This document shows, piece after piece, positions 49,502 to 58,454 of a stretch of 64,000 nucleotides of DNA. The notes below the pieces were generated by a model. It was given only the letters and a program-made list of their open reading frames with translations, was not told the origin of the DNA and made no database searches. This DNA comes from an uncultured Pseudomonas sp. (lineage in GTDB: Bacteria; Pseudomonadota; Gammaproteobacteria; Pseudomonadales; Pseudomonadaceae). Position numbers and translations under genes: made by a program. Every line of letters begins with the position of its first letter. The stretch's first letter is position 1. The stretch spans positions 1-64,000 of the forward strand of contig NZ_CAMPHI010000013.1 of NCBI RefSeq assembly GCF_946885955.1, read 5' to 3'.

Positions 49502-50021
49502 TCATCCCAATCAAGTACCGGCCGAATTCGTCCCGCCATCGGTATGGCGCAATCCCTGGCATTTCGTCGCCTTCGGCTTCGGCTCCGGCACGCTGCCGAA
49601 AGCCCCCGGCACCTGGGGCTCGCTGGTCGCGCTGCCGTTCGTGCCGCTGTGGCAGACCCTGCCCGACTGGGGCTACTGGTTGATGCTCGGGATCACCATG
49701 CTGTTCGGCGTATGGCTGTGCGGCAAGGTCGCCGACGATCTGCGCGTGCACGACCACGAAGGCATTGTCTGGGATGAAATGGTCGGCATGTGGATCACCC
49801 TGTGGCTGGTGCCGGACGGCTGGGGCTGGTTACTGCTAGGCTTTTTAATGTTCCGCCTGTTCGACGTGATCAAACCGTGGCCGATCAGCTGGATCGACCG
49901 CCACGTTCATGGCGGTTTCGGCATCATGCTCGACGATGTGTTGGCCGGTGTATTCGCCTGGTTGGCCATGCAGGGCGTGATCTGGTGCTGGGGCAACGGG
50001 GTCGCCGCCTTGGTGCTCTAG
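49494..50021 (+). CDS. pgpA: Phosphatidylglycerophosphatase A
   Basis: The 175-residue inner-membrane protein has GFGSGTLPKAPGTWGSLVA, EGIVWDEMVGMW and FRLFDVIKPWPISWID, the PgpA blocks with acidic metal-binding residues. It removes phosphate from phosphatidylglycerol phosphate. The GTG start at 49494 lies inside the end of thiL (overlap 8 nt). Confidence 0.95.
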   Translation: MTDHPNQVPAEFVPPSVWRNPWHFVAFGFGSGTLPKAPGTWGSLVALPFVPLWQTLPDWGYWLMLGITMLFGVWLCGKVADDLRVHDHEGIVWDEMVGMWITLWLVPDGWGWLLLGFLMFRLFDVIKPWPISWIDRHVHGGFGIMLDDVLAGVFAWLAMQGVIWCWGNGVAALVL

Positions 50022-50037
50022 ATTGCAGGAGTCGGCT

Positions 50038-50772
50038 ATGGCTGGGTGGTGGTTCGCGGCACTGCTGGGTGTCTTCTGTGCCGTGAGCGCGCAGGCGGGC
50101 GATGCGCCGGCAACGCAGCCGACGATTCGTCTGGCGAGCGAAGTCTGGGAGGACTACACCAACGCCGATGGTACAGGCCTGGCATGGGACATCCTGCGGC
50201 AGGTATTCGAGCCGGCGGGCGTCAAGGTGGTTATTCAGAGCGTGCCCTATACCCGCTCCATTGGCCTGGTGCAGCGCGGCGAGGCCGATGCCTGGGTCGG
50301 GTCCTATCTCGATGAGGTGGATGAGCGCGTGCATTATCCGCATTGGCACTACGACACCGATCGAATCAGTGCGCTGGGCTTGAACACCCAGCCGATGCCG
50401 AGCCTGGCTAACCTGGGCAGATTCCGGCTGGTCTGGATGCGCGGTTACGAGTACCAGCGTTATCTGCCGGGTTTGCACGATTATGGAGAAGTCCTGCGAC
50501 GCGATAACGTGCTCGATATGCTCAACCACGGACGCGCGGATTTTTACATCGACGCCAGTAGCGAGGTCGAGGAGGTGCTGGGCGAGGCTGCCGACCCGTC
50601 GCACTATCGGGTAACCGAACTGACCCATTTGCCGGTCTATCTGGGCTTTACCGCCAGCCCGCGCGGCCGCGAGCTGGCGCGATTGTACGATCAGCGCATG
50701 GAAGCATTGGTCACCCGTGGTAGCTTGCGCCCGTTGTTCGAGCGCTGGCAGCAACCCTATCCCTTCGATTAG
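50038..50772 (+). CDS. Periplasmic substrate-binding protein (SBP_bac_3 family)
   Basis: The 244-residue protein has a signal peptide (MAGWWFAALLGVFCAVSAQA). The mature domain starts IRLASEVWEDYTNADGTGLA and includes YTRSIGLVQRGEADAWVGSYLDE, typical of extracellular solute-binding proteins of the amino-acid type. No transporter genes are adjacent, so it may feed a distant permease or a sensor. AGGAG precedes the ATG. It sits 16 nt after pgpA. Confidence 0.82.
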   Translation: MAGWWFAALLGVFCAVSAQAGDAPATQPTIRLASEVWEDYTNADGTGLAWDILRQVFEPAGVKVVIQSVPYTRSIGLVQRGEADAWVGSYLDEVDERVHYPHWHYDTDRISALGLNTQPMPSLANLGRFRLVWMRGYEYQRYLPGLHDYGEVLRRDNVLDMLNHGRADFYIDASSEVEEVLGEAADPSHYRVTELTHLPVYLGFTASPRGRELARLYDQRMEALVTRGSLRPLFERWQQPYPFD

Positions 50773-50783
50773 GAACGAGTGCT

Positions 50784-51437
50784 TTGACTCACTGGATGAA
50801 GATTGTCTGCTGTGGCGTATTGCTGGCCGTGTCGGGTCTGCTCTCGGCTGCGCCCCAGGTATTGGTCGTCGGCCTGTTTCCCGGCGCCGCGGTGCTCAAT
50901 ATCGATGGCCAGCGCAAGTTGGTGAAGGTCGGGCAGACCGGGCCGGGCGGGGTGGTGGTGGTCAGCGCCGACAGCCACGGCGCGGTACTGCGGGTCGATG
51001 GCGTGGAACGCAGTTACAGCCTCAGTCGGGAATACAGCAACGGCTTTGCCGAGGCCTCCCAGTCGGCGCGCCTGAGCATTGCCAAGGGGACTGGCGGGCA
51101 CTATTGGGTCGCCGGCTCGGTGGATGGCCATCCTGTGCAGTTCCTGGTCGACACCGGCGCCACCTCGATCGCCCTCAACGAAGGCCAGGCGCGTCGTCTG
51201 GGCATCGACTATCGGGTGGTCGGGCGACCCTTGCAGGTCAGCACCGCCAGTGGCACGGCCCGTGGTTGGCGGGTCAATCTCAACAGCGTCAAAGTGGGCG
51301 CCCTCGAAGTGCTCGGGGTCGATGCCGTGGTGCTGGAGGGCGGTGCGCCGACCGAAGCGCTGCTGGGCATGAGCTTCCTCAGCCGGGTCGGCTGGAAGGT
51401 CGAGCAGGATGTCCTAGTGTTGGAGTCAAAGTATTAG
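50784..51437 (+). CDS. Retropepsin-like aspartic protease, periplasmic
   Basis: The 217-residue protein has an N-terminal signal or anchor segment (MKIVCCGVLLAVSGLLSAA). The C-terminal retropepsin domain has FLVDTGATSIALNEGQARRLG, with the catalytic DTG, and LLGMSFLSRVGWKVEQD near the end. It belongs to the single-domain clan AA proteases (TIGR02281 type). The start may be TTG 50784 (GGAACGAG upstream) or ATG 50796. The stop TAG is part of the target duplication of the MITE that follows. Confidence 0.82.
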   Translation: MTHWMKIVCCGVLLAVSGLLSAAPQVLVVGLFPGAAVLNIDGQRKLVKVGQTGPGGVVVVSADSHGAVLRVDGVERSYSLSREYSNGFAEASQSARLSIAKGTGGHYWVAGSVDGHPVQFLVDTGATSIALNEGQARRLGIDYRVVGRPLQVSTASGTARGWRVNLNSVKVGALEVLGVDAVVLEGGAPTEALLGMSFLSRVGWKVEQDVLVLESKY

Positions 51438-51621
51438 CAGGCTGTTGAAAAACTACCTGCGTTGGCAATACTGCGTTAAAAACAGGCCGGGACTCGGCGT
51501 CTCGGAATGCTCATGTACAAAAGTACACTCGCGTGCGAGCCCAGTCCGCTTCCTCGCCTGTTTTTGCGGGGCCGCCATCGGTATTGTCTTGCCTGCCTCG
51601 CCTACGTTTTTCAACGGCCTG
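51438..51621. mobile_element. 184-bp MITE with TTAG target duplication
   Basis: The left end CAGGCTGTTGAAAAAC (51438-51453) and the right end GTTTTTCAACGGCCTG (51606-51621) are inverted repeats matching at 15 of 16 positions. Both sides are flanked by TTAG (51434-51437 and 51622-51625). Inside are further inverted arms (AAAAACAGGC/GCCTGTTTTT) and a central TGTAC/GTACA. No coding capacity is seen. A TTAG duplication fits the YTAR target of some IS5-family elements, which could supply the transposase; that is an inference. Confidence 0.8.
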
Positions 51622-51690
51622 TTAGGGGCAGCGGCAAGCCCTCCGCGAAAAATCGACTTGCGGCTCGATCCTTATCATCGGTAATTCAGG

Positions 51691-51721
51691 CTGACCGGTC
51701 AGTGGGGCCTGCTGTTACAAT
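51691..51721 (+). promoter_or_regulatory. Candidate promoter of ribA
   Basis: TACAAT (51716-51721) is a good -10 box, with CTGACC (51691-51696) as a poor -35 at 19 bp. It lies between the MITE and ribA, about 40 bp before the start codon. Confidence 0.45.
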
Positions 51722-51761
51722 GCCGTCCTCGCGATTTCCGCCTTTTTATTAGGAGCATCCG

Positions 51762-52382
51762 GTGCCTGTCGTGTTCGTCGCCGCCTCCCAGCTGCCTACG
51801 CCTTTCGGCGTGTTCACCATGCATGGCTTTCTCGAAACGGCCTCGGGTAAAGAACACGTAGCCTTGACCTTTGGCGATGTAGCCGACGGCGCGCCCGTGC
51901 TGGGTCGTTTGCATTCCGAGTGCCTGACCGGCGATGCCTTGTTCAGCCTGCGTTGCGACTGCGGCTTTCAGCTCGAGGCCGCGTTGCGCGCGATTGCCAA
52001 TGAAGGCCGCGGCGTGCTGCTGTATTTGCGTCAGGAAGGTCGCGGTATCGGCCTGCTGAACAAGATCCGCGCCTACGAGCTGCAGGACGGCGGCGCCGAT
52101 ACCGTGGAGGCCAACGAGCGCTTGGGCTTCGGTGCCGATCAGCGCGACTACGCGATCTGCCTGCCGATGCTCGAACACCTGGGCATCAAGGCGCTCAAGC
52201 TGATGACCAACAACCCGCGCAAGGTCAAAGCCTTGGGCGATATGGGCATTAACGTCGCCACCCGTGTGCCGCTGCAGATCCTGCATAACCCGCACAACAA
52301 GAAATACCTCGCGACCAAGGCCGGCAAGCTCGGCCATATGCTCGGCAGCCTGCATCAGGGCGAGGTCGAGGAAAGCCTGTGA
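51762..52382 (+). CDS. ribA: GTP cyclohydrolase II
   Basis: The 206-residue protein has the zinc motif [18 protein letters not shown] (about residues 50-68) and the catalytic [20 protein letters not shown]. It opens GTP to begin riboflavin synthesis. It supplies the activity that the RibBA C-terminal half lacks. The start is GTG 51762 with AGGAG upstream. It overlaps the following gene by 4 nt (GTGA). Confidence 0.96.
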   Translation: MPVVFVAASQLPTPFGVFTMHGFLETASGKEHVALTFGDVADGAPVLGRLHSECLTGDALFSLRCDCGFQLEAALRAIANEGRGVLLYLRQEGRGIGLLNKIRAYELQDGGADTVEANERLGFGADQRDYAICLPMLEHLGIKALKLMTNNPRKVKALGDMGINVATRVPLQILHNPHNKKYLATKAGKLGHMLGSLHQGEVEESL

Positions 52383-52795
52383 CCCGCAGCGAAGTGCGCC
52401 AGCGCCTGGCATGGGCCTGGTGGCGACAGCTGGCGTATACCCTGGCGCCGGTGTTGCTGCTCAATCTGCTGTTCGGCGAGGGGCTGCGCCCAGGCGTGCT
52501 GGCCATGCCGCTGTTTATCGTCGGGCTGGCCTCGATGTTCGTCAGCTTGCCGCTGTTCGGCGCCTACAAGCGCGCCCTGATAGCCACCGAAAAAGCCCTC
52601 GACACCGACGCGGAACCCGCCGCATGGCTGGAACTGGCGCGTTGTCGGCGTCTGGCCTTTCTTGGCGCCGGCCTGCCCGCGTGGATCGCCGGCATCGCGG
52701 TATTCACTGGCCTCGAAGCCATTCCGCTGGTGTTGCTGGCGCTATTCAGCGTGGTGCAACTCTACCTGTACCGTATTCCGCGCCAACTCGGCTGA
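52379..52795 (+). CDS. Small membrane protein of unknown function
   Basis: The 138-residue protein has four hydrophobic helices (about 18-38, 42-65, 95-112, 114-133), with a polar cytoplasmic loop ([21 protein letters not shown]). No family is recognised. It is coupled to ribA and to btuF by overlaps at both ends (GTGA and TGATG), so it belongs to the same transcript. A role in vitamin transport can be imagined but has no support in its sequence. Confidence 0.75.
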   Translation: MTRSEVRQRLAWAWWRQLAYTLAPVLLLNLLFGEGLRPGVLAMPLFIVGLASMFVSLPLFGAYKRALIATEKALDTDAEPAAWLELARCRRLAFLGAGLPAWIAGIAVFTGLEAIPLVLLALFSVVQLYLYRIPRQLG

Positions 52796-53589
52796 TGCGC
52801 CTGCTCGTCTGTCTGCTCGGGTTGCTGGCGTGGCCAGTAGTGGCGGCAGAGCGGGTGGTCAGCCTGGCGCCCTCCTTGAGTGAAATCGTGCTGGAACTGG
52901 GCGCCGCCGACCTGTTGGTCGGGGTGCTGGATGGCGGTGAGCGGCCGTCGGCTCTGGCCCATCTGCCCTCGGTTGGGCGCTATGGCCAGCTGGAACTCGA
53001 AGGTTTGCTGCAATTGCAACCCGATCTGATCCTGCTCTGGCCAGACAGCATCAGCCGGGCCCAGCGCGAACAGCTGCAGCGCTTTGGCATTCCGATGGCG
53101 ATTGTCGAACCGCGCGACCTGGCGCACCTGGCTGACCAGTTCGGCGAAATTGGCGCGCGTCTTGGCCGCGGCGAACAGGGCCTGCGTCTGCAGCAGCGCT
53201 TCAACGCGCGACTCGCCGAGCTGCGCGGCCGTTATCGCCGCGAACGGCCGTTGCGGGTGTTCTATCAGGTCTGGGACAAGCCGCTGTACACCATCGGCGG
53301 GCGACAGATCATCAGCGATGCCTTGGGCGTGTGCGGTGGCGAAAACGTCTTCGCCGATCTCGCGCTGCCAGCGCCGCAGGTCAGCGTCGAGGCGGTACTG
53401 CAGCGCAATCCCGAGGTGATCCTGGCCAATAGCACCGCGCAGCTCGACGCCTGGCGGCGCTGGCCGCAACTCGCCGCGGTAACCCGTGCGCAGCTCTGGC
53501 AGGTGCCGGACAGCGGATTGGAGCGCCCGAGCTTCCAGATGCTGAATGCCACCGAACAGCTGTGCGAACAGCTGGCCAAGGCGCGTTGA
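52795..53589 (+). CDS. btuF: Cobalamin-binding periplasmic protein BtuF
   Basis: The 264-residue protein has a signal peptide ([17 protein letters not shown]) and the BtuF/TroA-type fold, with RVVSLAPSLSEIVLELGAADLLVGV, PSVGRYGQLELEGLLQLQPDLI, YTIGGRQIISDALGVCGG and NPEVILANS. It would pass B12 to BtuCD, which is not in the window. Its ATG overlaps the stop of the membrane protein gene. btuB lies convergently downstream. Confidence 0.88.
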   Translation: MRLLVCLLGLLAWPVVAAERVVSLAPSLSEIVLELGAADLLVGVLDGGERPSALAHLPSVGRYGQLELEGLLQLQPDLILLWPDSISRAQREQLQRFGIPMAIVEPRDLAHLADQFGEIGARLGRGEQGLRLQQRFNARLAELRGRYRRERPLRVFYQVWDKPLYTIGGRQIISDALGVCGGENVFADLALPAPQVSVEAVLQRNPEVILANSTAQLDAWRRWPQLAAVTRAQLWQVPDSGLERPSFQMLNATEQLCEQLAKAR

Positions 53590-53618
53590 AACGGGGTGAA
53601 ACACCGCTTGCTAGAACC

Positions 53619-53860
53619 GTAGCCCGGATGCAATCCGGGGCGATCTAACGCCGGACACACCAATTGGCGGTTCCTACAAAAACCATTCAAGCGCAGCGAA
53701 TGCGTCCGCTTTGTAGACCCCATGTTCATGTACAAGGTCTACGGCCTCGTAGGGCGGACAAGGCTGCGCCATGTCCTCCCCACCAGCGCGCTTTGTAACC
53801 GGATGAAATCCGGGGGAAAGTCGACAGGTGACAGATTTCCCCGGATTGCATCCGGGCTAC
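53619..53860. repeat. Intergenic inverted-repeat unit between btuF and btuB
   Basis: GTAGCCCGGATGCAATCCGGG at the left and its complement CCCGGATTGCATCCGGGCTAC at the right bracket about 240 bp. Each end also forms a small hairpin of the REP kind (CCCGGAT/ATCCGGG). The middle holds GTAGGGCGGACAAGGC, another sequence typical of pseudomonad intergenic repeats. No gene is seen. It may be two REP-like units around older repeat debris, and may also act as a terminator for the convergent genes. Confidence 0.65.
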
Positions 53861-53882
53861 GTTTTATACGACCGGACGTTGC

Positions 53883-55817
53883 TCAGAAGCGGTAGCCGAC
53901 GCTCAGCTGCACTTCTTCCTCGGGGGCTGCGTAGAGTCCTTTGTTGCCCGGTGTCCAGGTCGAGTAGGTGGCGAAGCTGTCATAGCGTTTGCCGGTCAGG
54001 TTGTTGACGCGCAGTTTGGTAGTGAAATGCTGGTAGTCGTAGCTCAAACCGAGGTTGAACACCGTATAGCCACCTTCGCGCGGCTGGGTATGGCCATCGT
54101 CGCTGAACAGATAGCGCGGCCCGGTGTAGTTGGCCTCCAGATAGGCGAGAAGGCCGTCCAGCAACCGATAGCTGGCGTTCAAGCCGGCCGTGTGTCGGGC
54201 AACCCCGGGTACGTCGTTGCCTCTGAAACTGCCGGAGCGATATTCGGCGTCGGTAAAGCTGTATTGCCCGGTGAGCTGCAAGCGCTCGGTGAGTTGCCGT
54301 TGTGCCTCAAGCAGCACGCCCCTGCGCCGGGTATCGTCGAGATTGACGTTGGCGCCGGGGAAACCAAAAGCCGCGTCCGGGCCGGGCGCGGTGCTGTCAT
54401 AGGCGATTTCGTTCTGCAGATCGAGCTGATACAGGCTCAGTTGGTAGCGTTGGATGCTGTCCTGCCACTCGACTCCGCTCTCCCAGGACAGGCCGGTCTG
54501 TGGCTTGAGGAAGTTGGTGCCGGGGATGGTGTAACCGTTGTCGTCGACGTTGGCGAAGCGCAACACATCTTCGCGTTTGAGAAACAGCCGTAGCTGTCGG
54601 TTGGCGCGCCAGCTGAGGCCGATGCTGGTGCTGTCTTCCCGGTCGGTTTGCGAGAGGCCTGCACTGTGTATGCGGTCCTCCGCCTCGCTGGTGCGATAGC
54701 CGAGCGTGAGGTCGAGACCATGGCCCAGCGGTTGGCTGAGCTGGCTGTACCAATCACGCTGGGTCTGGCGCAGCAATATGGCGCCGAAGCCGGAAATCCG
54801 TTGATAATCACTGGTGACATGGTCATGCCCGAGCAACCATTCGCTGCGTCCCAGCGCGCTGTCCCAGTGAGCGGTCAGGCGCGGGCTGAAGGTTTCGACG
54901 CGGGTGTCCTGGGTGAGGGGCTGGGACAGGTAGGCCACCGCATCGCTGTCGCGATAGCTGTAGTCGAAATTCGCCGTCCAATGCTCGCTCAGCGATTGCT
55001 GGAGCGCAAAGCGGTTGACTTCGGTCTTGCTGTCGTTGAAGTCCAGCGGCTTGACGGTCGCCTTGCGATCAGCACGGCGCTGGGCCTCGCTGAGTGCGCC
55101 GGGCAGCCGTAGCTCGTCGTCGATGGTTTGATACTCGTACAGCAGCCAGCCGGAGCTGTGGTCATAACGCAGGCGGCTGAACAGGTTGCTGTAGCTCGCA
55201 TTGTTGTTATCGCGATAGCCATCGGCATGACGCGCTTCGCCACTGCCGTATAGCGAAAATCCACCGCCCAGCTGCGCGAAAGCGTGGCCTCGGTAGGCTT
55301 CCAGATCATGACTGCCGCGGCTGGTTTCGAGATAGGCCTCATTCTCGCTGGGACGCCGGGTAATGATATTGACCACCCCGCCAACCGCCTGGTCACCATA
55401 GAGCACGCTGCCAGCGCCGCGGATGATTTCGATGCGTTCGATATTGCTCAGCGGCACGCTGTTGAGGTCGGCGCTTTCCTGGCTCGGATTATTCAACCGG
55501 CGACCATCGACCAATATCAGGGTGTTATTCGCTGCGTTGGCGCCGAAGCCGCGTAGGCTAAGGGCTACCCGGCTGCCATCTCCGAGGGTGTCCTGGATCT
55601 GCAGGCCGGCCTGGCCGCGCAAGACTTCCACCAGATTGCTGGCCGCGCTGGCTTCGATCTGTTTGCGCTCGATCACCGCCACGCTGGCCGGCGCCGGAGT
55701 TTGCAGCGGGGTGGCGCGGGTAATTACCAGCGGCGGCGCCCGGTAGGGTTCGCTGTCAGCTGCCAGGCCGAGGCTGGGCGCCAAGGCCACAGCCAGCGCA
55801 ATGGGGGAAAGCTTCAT
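53883..55817 (-). CDS. btuB: TonB-dependent vitamin B12 receptor BtuB
   Basis: The 644-residue protein has a signal peptide (MKLSPIALAVALAPSLGLAA), a TonB-box-like PLVITRAT, a plug domain (about 45-155, NTLILVDGRRLNNPSQ and GSVLYGDQAVGGVVNIITRR) and a 22-strand barrel ending in phenylalanine (VGYRF). The B12 specificity comes from the cobalamin riboswitch upstream and btuF nearby. ATG 55817 is used; the 16-codon extension upstream would run through the SD hairpin. Barrel members vary, so the exact ligand form (cobalamin, cobinamide) is open. Confidence 0.9.
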   Translation of the reverse strand: MKLSPIALAVALAPSLGLAADSEPYRAPPLVITRATPLQTPAPASVAVIERKQIEASAASNLVEVLRGQAGLQIQDTLGDGSRVALSLRGFGANAANNTLILVDGRRLNNPSQESADLNSVPLSNIERIEIIRGAGSVLYGDQAVGGVVNIITRRPSENEAYLETSRGSHDLEAYRGHAFAQLGGGFSLYGSGEARHADGYRDNNNASYSNLFSRLRYDHSSGWLLYEYQTIDDELRLPGALSEAQRRADRKATVKPLDFNDSKTEVNRFALQQSLSEHWTANFDYSYRDSDAVAYLSQPLTQDTRVETFSPRLTAHWDSALGRSEWLLGHDHVTSDYQRISGFGAILLRQTQRDWYSQLSQPLGHGLDLTLGYRTSEAEDRIHSAGLSQTDREDSTSIGLSWRANRQLRLFLKREDVLRFANVDDNGYTIPGTNFLKPQTGLSWESGVEWQDSIQRYQLSLYQLDLQNEIAYDSTAPGPDAAFGFPGANVNLDDTRRRGVLLEAQRQLTERLQLTGQYSFTDAEYRSGSFRGNDVPGVARHTAGLNASYRLLDGLLAYLEANYTGPRYLFSDDGHTQPREGGYTVFNLGLSYDYQHFTTKLRVNNLTGKRYDSFATYSTWTPGNKGLYAAPEEEVQLSVGYRF

Positions 55818-55824
55818 CGATAAA

Positions 55825-55852
55825 TCCTCAAAAGACAGAAATACTTTTGAGG
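55825..55852 (-). promoter_or_regulatory. Shine-Dalgarno-sequestering hairpin of btuB
   Basis: On the mRNA, CCTCAAAAG and CTTTTGAGG form a perfect 9-bp stem with a 9-nt loop. The 3' arm contains GAGG of the btuB ribosome-binding site (GAGGA), 8-9 nt before the ATG. Together with the cobalamin riboswitch upstream, it is a probable expression platform acting on translation. Confidence 0.7.
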
Positions 55853-55930
55853 AGGGCAGGGACAAGCACCGGACAAGGAGGCATTAGCCAGCGCTTGACG
55901 GTGATGCCCTCCGCAACACCAGTCGGTCAG

Positions 55931-56096
55931 CTTGTACCGAGGCAGGTCTCCGGGCTGCCGACGATCTTTCTCACCTTCCCGGGTTTACCCAGTGGTTATC
56001 GAGAAAGACTGCGCTCGCGCGCTGTCGGTTACCGTTGCGGGGGCAGCGCAGGCCTTGCGGCTATCGACGATAGCGGCGCACCTGCTTCCCTTTTCA
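55931..56096 (-). ncRNA. Cobalamin riboswitch upstream of btuB
   Basis: On the minus strand the element runs GGGAAGCAGGTG, CCCCCGCAACGGTAA, AACCACTGGG, GGGAAGGTGAG, then the B12 box CAGCCCGGAGACCTGCCTCGGT. These are the conserved blocks of the cobalamin aptamer. It would switch off btuB when adenosylcobalamin is plentiful. It lies between dxs and btuB, both on the minus strand. Confidence 0.93.
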
Positions 56097-56206
56097 CGCT
56101 GAGCCCGAAGGCATTCAGCGACCTCGAATACGAAAAACGTCGCGCACTCTATCAGAGCGCTCGACGAACCCATAATCGACAGCGACTGGCGGTGGTCGCG
56201 TGTCTG

Positions 56207-58165
56207 CTACTTGGTGGTTAATACCGCCTGGCTGGCGCTCTGGCCCTGGATTGCGGCGCCGCTCTTCAGTGCATTGAGGCGCTCGCGTACGGCCGCTTCG
56301 ATACCCGCTTCGTCGAGGCCGCATTCGGCGAGCATCTGTGCCGGTTTGGCGTGTTCGACGTAATAGTCCGGCAGGCCAAGGTGGAGCATCGGCTTGACGA
56401 TCTGTTCGCGGGCGAGGAGTTCGCTGACGGCGCTGCCGGCGCCGCCCATGATGCTGTTTTCCTCGATGGTCACCAGCAGGTCGTGCTCGGCGGCCAGCTC
56501 GCGGACCAGGGCTTCGTCGAGGGGTTTGACGAAACGCATGTCGACCACTGTGGCATCCAGGGTTTGCCCGACCTTCAGCGCTTCACGCAGCTGCACGCCG
56601 AATACCAGCAGCGCGACGCCGCGGCCTTGGCGGCGGATCAGGCCCTTGCCGATTTCCAGGGGTTGCAGATCCGCATCGATAGGTGCGTTCGGGCCGCTGC
56701 CGCGCGGATAACGTACCGCTGCCGGACCGTCGAACAGGTGGCCGGTGGTGAGCATGCGGCGCAGTTCGTTCTCGTCGCTCGGGGTCATCACCAGCATGCC
56801 GGGGATGCAGCGCAGGTAGGACAAATCGAAGCTGCCGGCATGGGTCGGGCCGTCTTCGCCGACCAGGCCGGCGCGATCAATGGCGAACAGCACATCGAGA
56901 TGCTGCACCGCGACGTCATGAATCAGTTGGTCGTAAGCGCGTTGCAAAAACGTCGAATAGATCGCCACCACCGGCTTGACCCCATCGCAGGCCATGCCGG
57001 CCGCCAGGGTCACCGCGTGTTGTTCGGCGATCGCTACGTCGAAATAACGCTGCGGGTAGCGCTCGCTGAACGCCACAAGGTCCGAGCCCTCCTTCATTGC
57101 CGGGGTGATGCCGACCAGGCGCGGGTCGGCCGCGGCCATGTCGCACAACCATTGGCCGAAGACGCTGGAGTACTTGGGGCCGCTGGCTTGCGGCTGGGTC
57201 ACCAGCGGAGCGGAGGGCGCCTTGATCGGTTCGAGCTTGGTGATCGCGTGGTAGCCGATCGGGTCGACTTCGGCAGGGGCGAAGCCCTTACCCTTCTTGG
57301 TGACCACGTGGAGGAACTGTGGGCCGTCGAGGTCACGCATGTTGCGCAAGGTGGCCAGCAGCGTGGGCAGATCGTGGCCGTCGATCGGGCCGATGTAATT
57401 CCAGCCGAGTTCCTCGAACAGGGTGCCGGGGACCAGCATGCCCTTGGCGTGCTCTTCGGTCTTGCGGGCGATTTCCCAGGCGCCGGGCAGGCGCGACAGT
57501 ACCTTTTTGCTGCCCTCGCGCATGCTCGCGTAGGTGCGGCTGGAGAGGATCTTGGCCAGGTAGTTGGACAGGCCGCCGACGTTCTTGGAGATCGACATGT
57601 CGTTGTCGTTGAGGATCACCAGCATGTTGGCGTTGATGTCCGAGGCGTGGTTGAGCGCCTCGAAAGCCATGCCGGCGGTCAGTGCACCGTCGCCGATCAC
57701 CGCCACCGCCTTGCGCTTGCTGCCCTGCAAACGGGCGGCACAGGCCATGCCGAGGGCCGCGCTGATGCTGGTGCTGGAATGGCCGACGCCGAAGGTGTCG
57801 TATTCGCTCTCGCTACGCCGGGGGAAGGCGGCGATGCCGTCCTTCTGGCGCAGGCTGCCCATTTTCTCGCGGCGGCCGGTGAGGATCTTGTGTGGATAGG
57901 CCTGGTGGCCGACATCCCACACCAGGCGGTCGTCCGGGGTGTCCAGCACATAGTGCAGGGCCACGGTCAGCTCGATCACGCCAAGGCCCGCGCCGAAGTG
58001 CCCGCCGGTTTGCCCAACCGTGTACAGCAGGTACTGGCGCAGTTCGTCGGCCAGGGTTTCCAGCTCGGCCTCGCCCAGGCGGCGCAGCTCGTCCGGCGTG
58101 TTGGCGCGGTCGAGCAATGGCGTCAGCGGGCGTTCGCGGGGGATCTCGTGAAAGGTCGTCGGCAT
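56207..58165 (-). CDS. dxs: 1-deoxy-D-xylulose-5-phosphate synthase
   Basis: The 652-residue protein has the thiamine-diphosphate motif [17 protein letters not shown]...[24 protein letters not shown] near residue 80, and the transketolase-like middle domain with [16 protein letters not shown]. It makes DXP for isoprenoids, thiamine and pyridoxal. In many pseudomonads dxs follows xseB and ispA; here yciH lies upstream on the other strand, so the operon has been split. It uses the cofactor made by ThiL (48533). Confidence 0.97.
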   Translation of the reverse strand: MPTTFHEIPRERPLTPLLDRANTPDELRRLGEAELETLADELRQYLLYTVGQTGGHFGAGLGVIELTVALHYVLDTPDDRLVWDVGHQAYPHKILTGRREKMGSLRQKDGIAAFPRRSESEYDTFGVGHSSTSISAALGMACAARLQGSKRKAVAVIGDGALTAGMAFEALNHASDINANMLVILNDNDMSISKNVGGLSNYLAKILSSRTYASMREGSKKVLSRLPGAWEIARKTEEHAKGMLVPGTLFEELGWNYIGPIDGHDLPTLLATLRNMRDLDGPQFLHVVTKKGKGFAPAEVDPIGYHAITKLEPIKAPSAPLVTQPQASGPKYSSVFGQWLCDMAAADPRLVGITPAMKEGSDLVAFSERYPQRYFDVAIAEQHAVTLAAGMACDGVKPVVAIYSTFLQRAYDQLIHDVAVQHLDVLFAIDRAGLVGEDGPTHAGSFDLSYLRCIPGMLVMTPSDENELRRMLTTGHLFDGPAAVRYPRGSGPNAPIDADLQPLEIGKGLIRRQGRGVALLVFGVQLREALKVGQTLDATVVDMRFVKPLDEALVRELAAEHDLLVTIEENSIMGGAGSAVSELLAREQIVKPMLHLGLPDYYVEHAKPAQMLAECGLDEAGIEAAVRERLNALKSGAAIQGQSASQAVLTTK

Positions 58166-58310
58166 CAGGCTGATCGTTATAGGTGCAAAAGATGCCGCAG
58201 TTTACCTGAAAGCCAACACGATCTTTAAGCCATAAGTCCGTCTACCGGCGCAGCGCTGACCTACCGGCAAAAAAGCTCGGCAAATCGGCGACTAATGGCG
58301 CAATTTGCCC

Positions 58311-58339
58311 TTAGCATCCGGGCACTTTGCCGTTACACT
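58311..58339 (+). promoter_or_regulatory. Candidate promoter of yciH
   Basis: TTAGCA (58311-58316) and TACACT (58334-58339) are 17 bp apart, about 115 bp before the yciH start, in the gap divergent from dxs. Confidence 0.45.
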
Positions 58340-58454
58340 GCGCGGCCTTCAAACCCGCGCCCATGTGTGCGGGTGCGCTGCCCCTGCCAGAGTGGGGCTC
58401 CGCGGTCGACTCGCGTCGGCCAGTCGCTATCCTGACCCCTTCGAGGACAAACCG

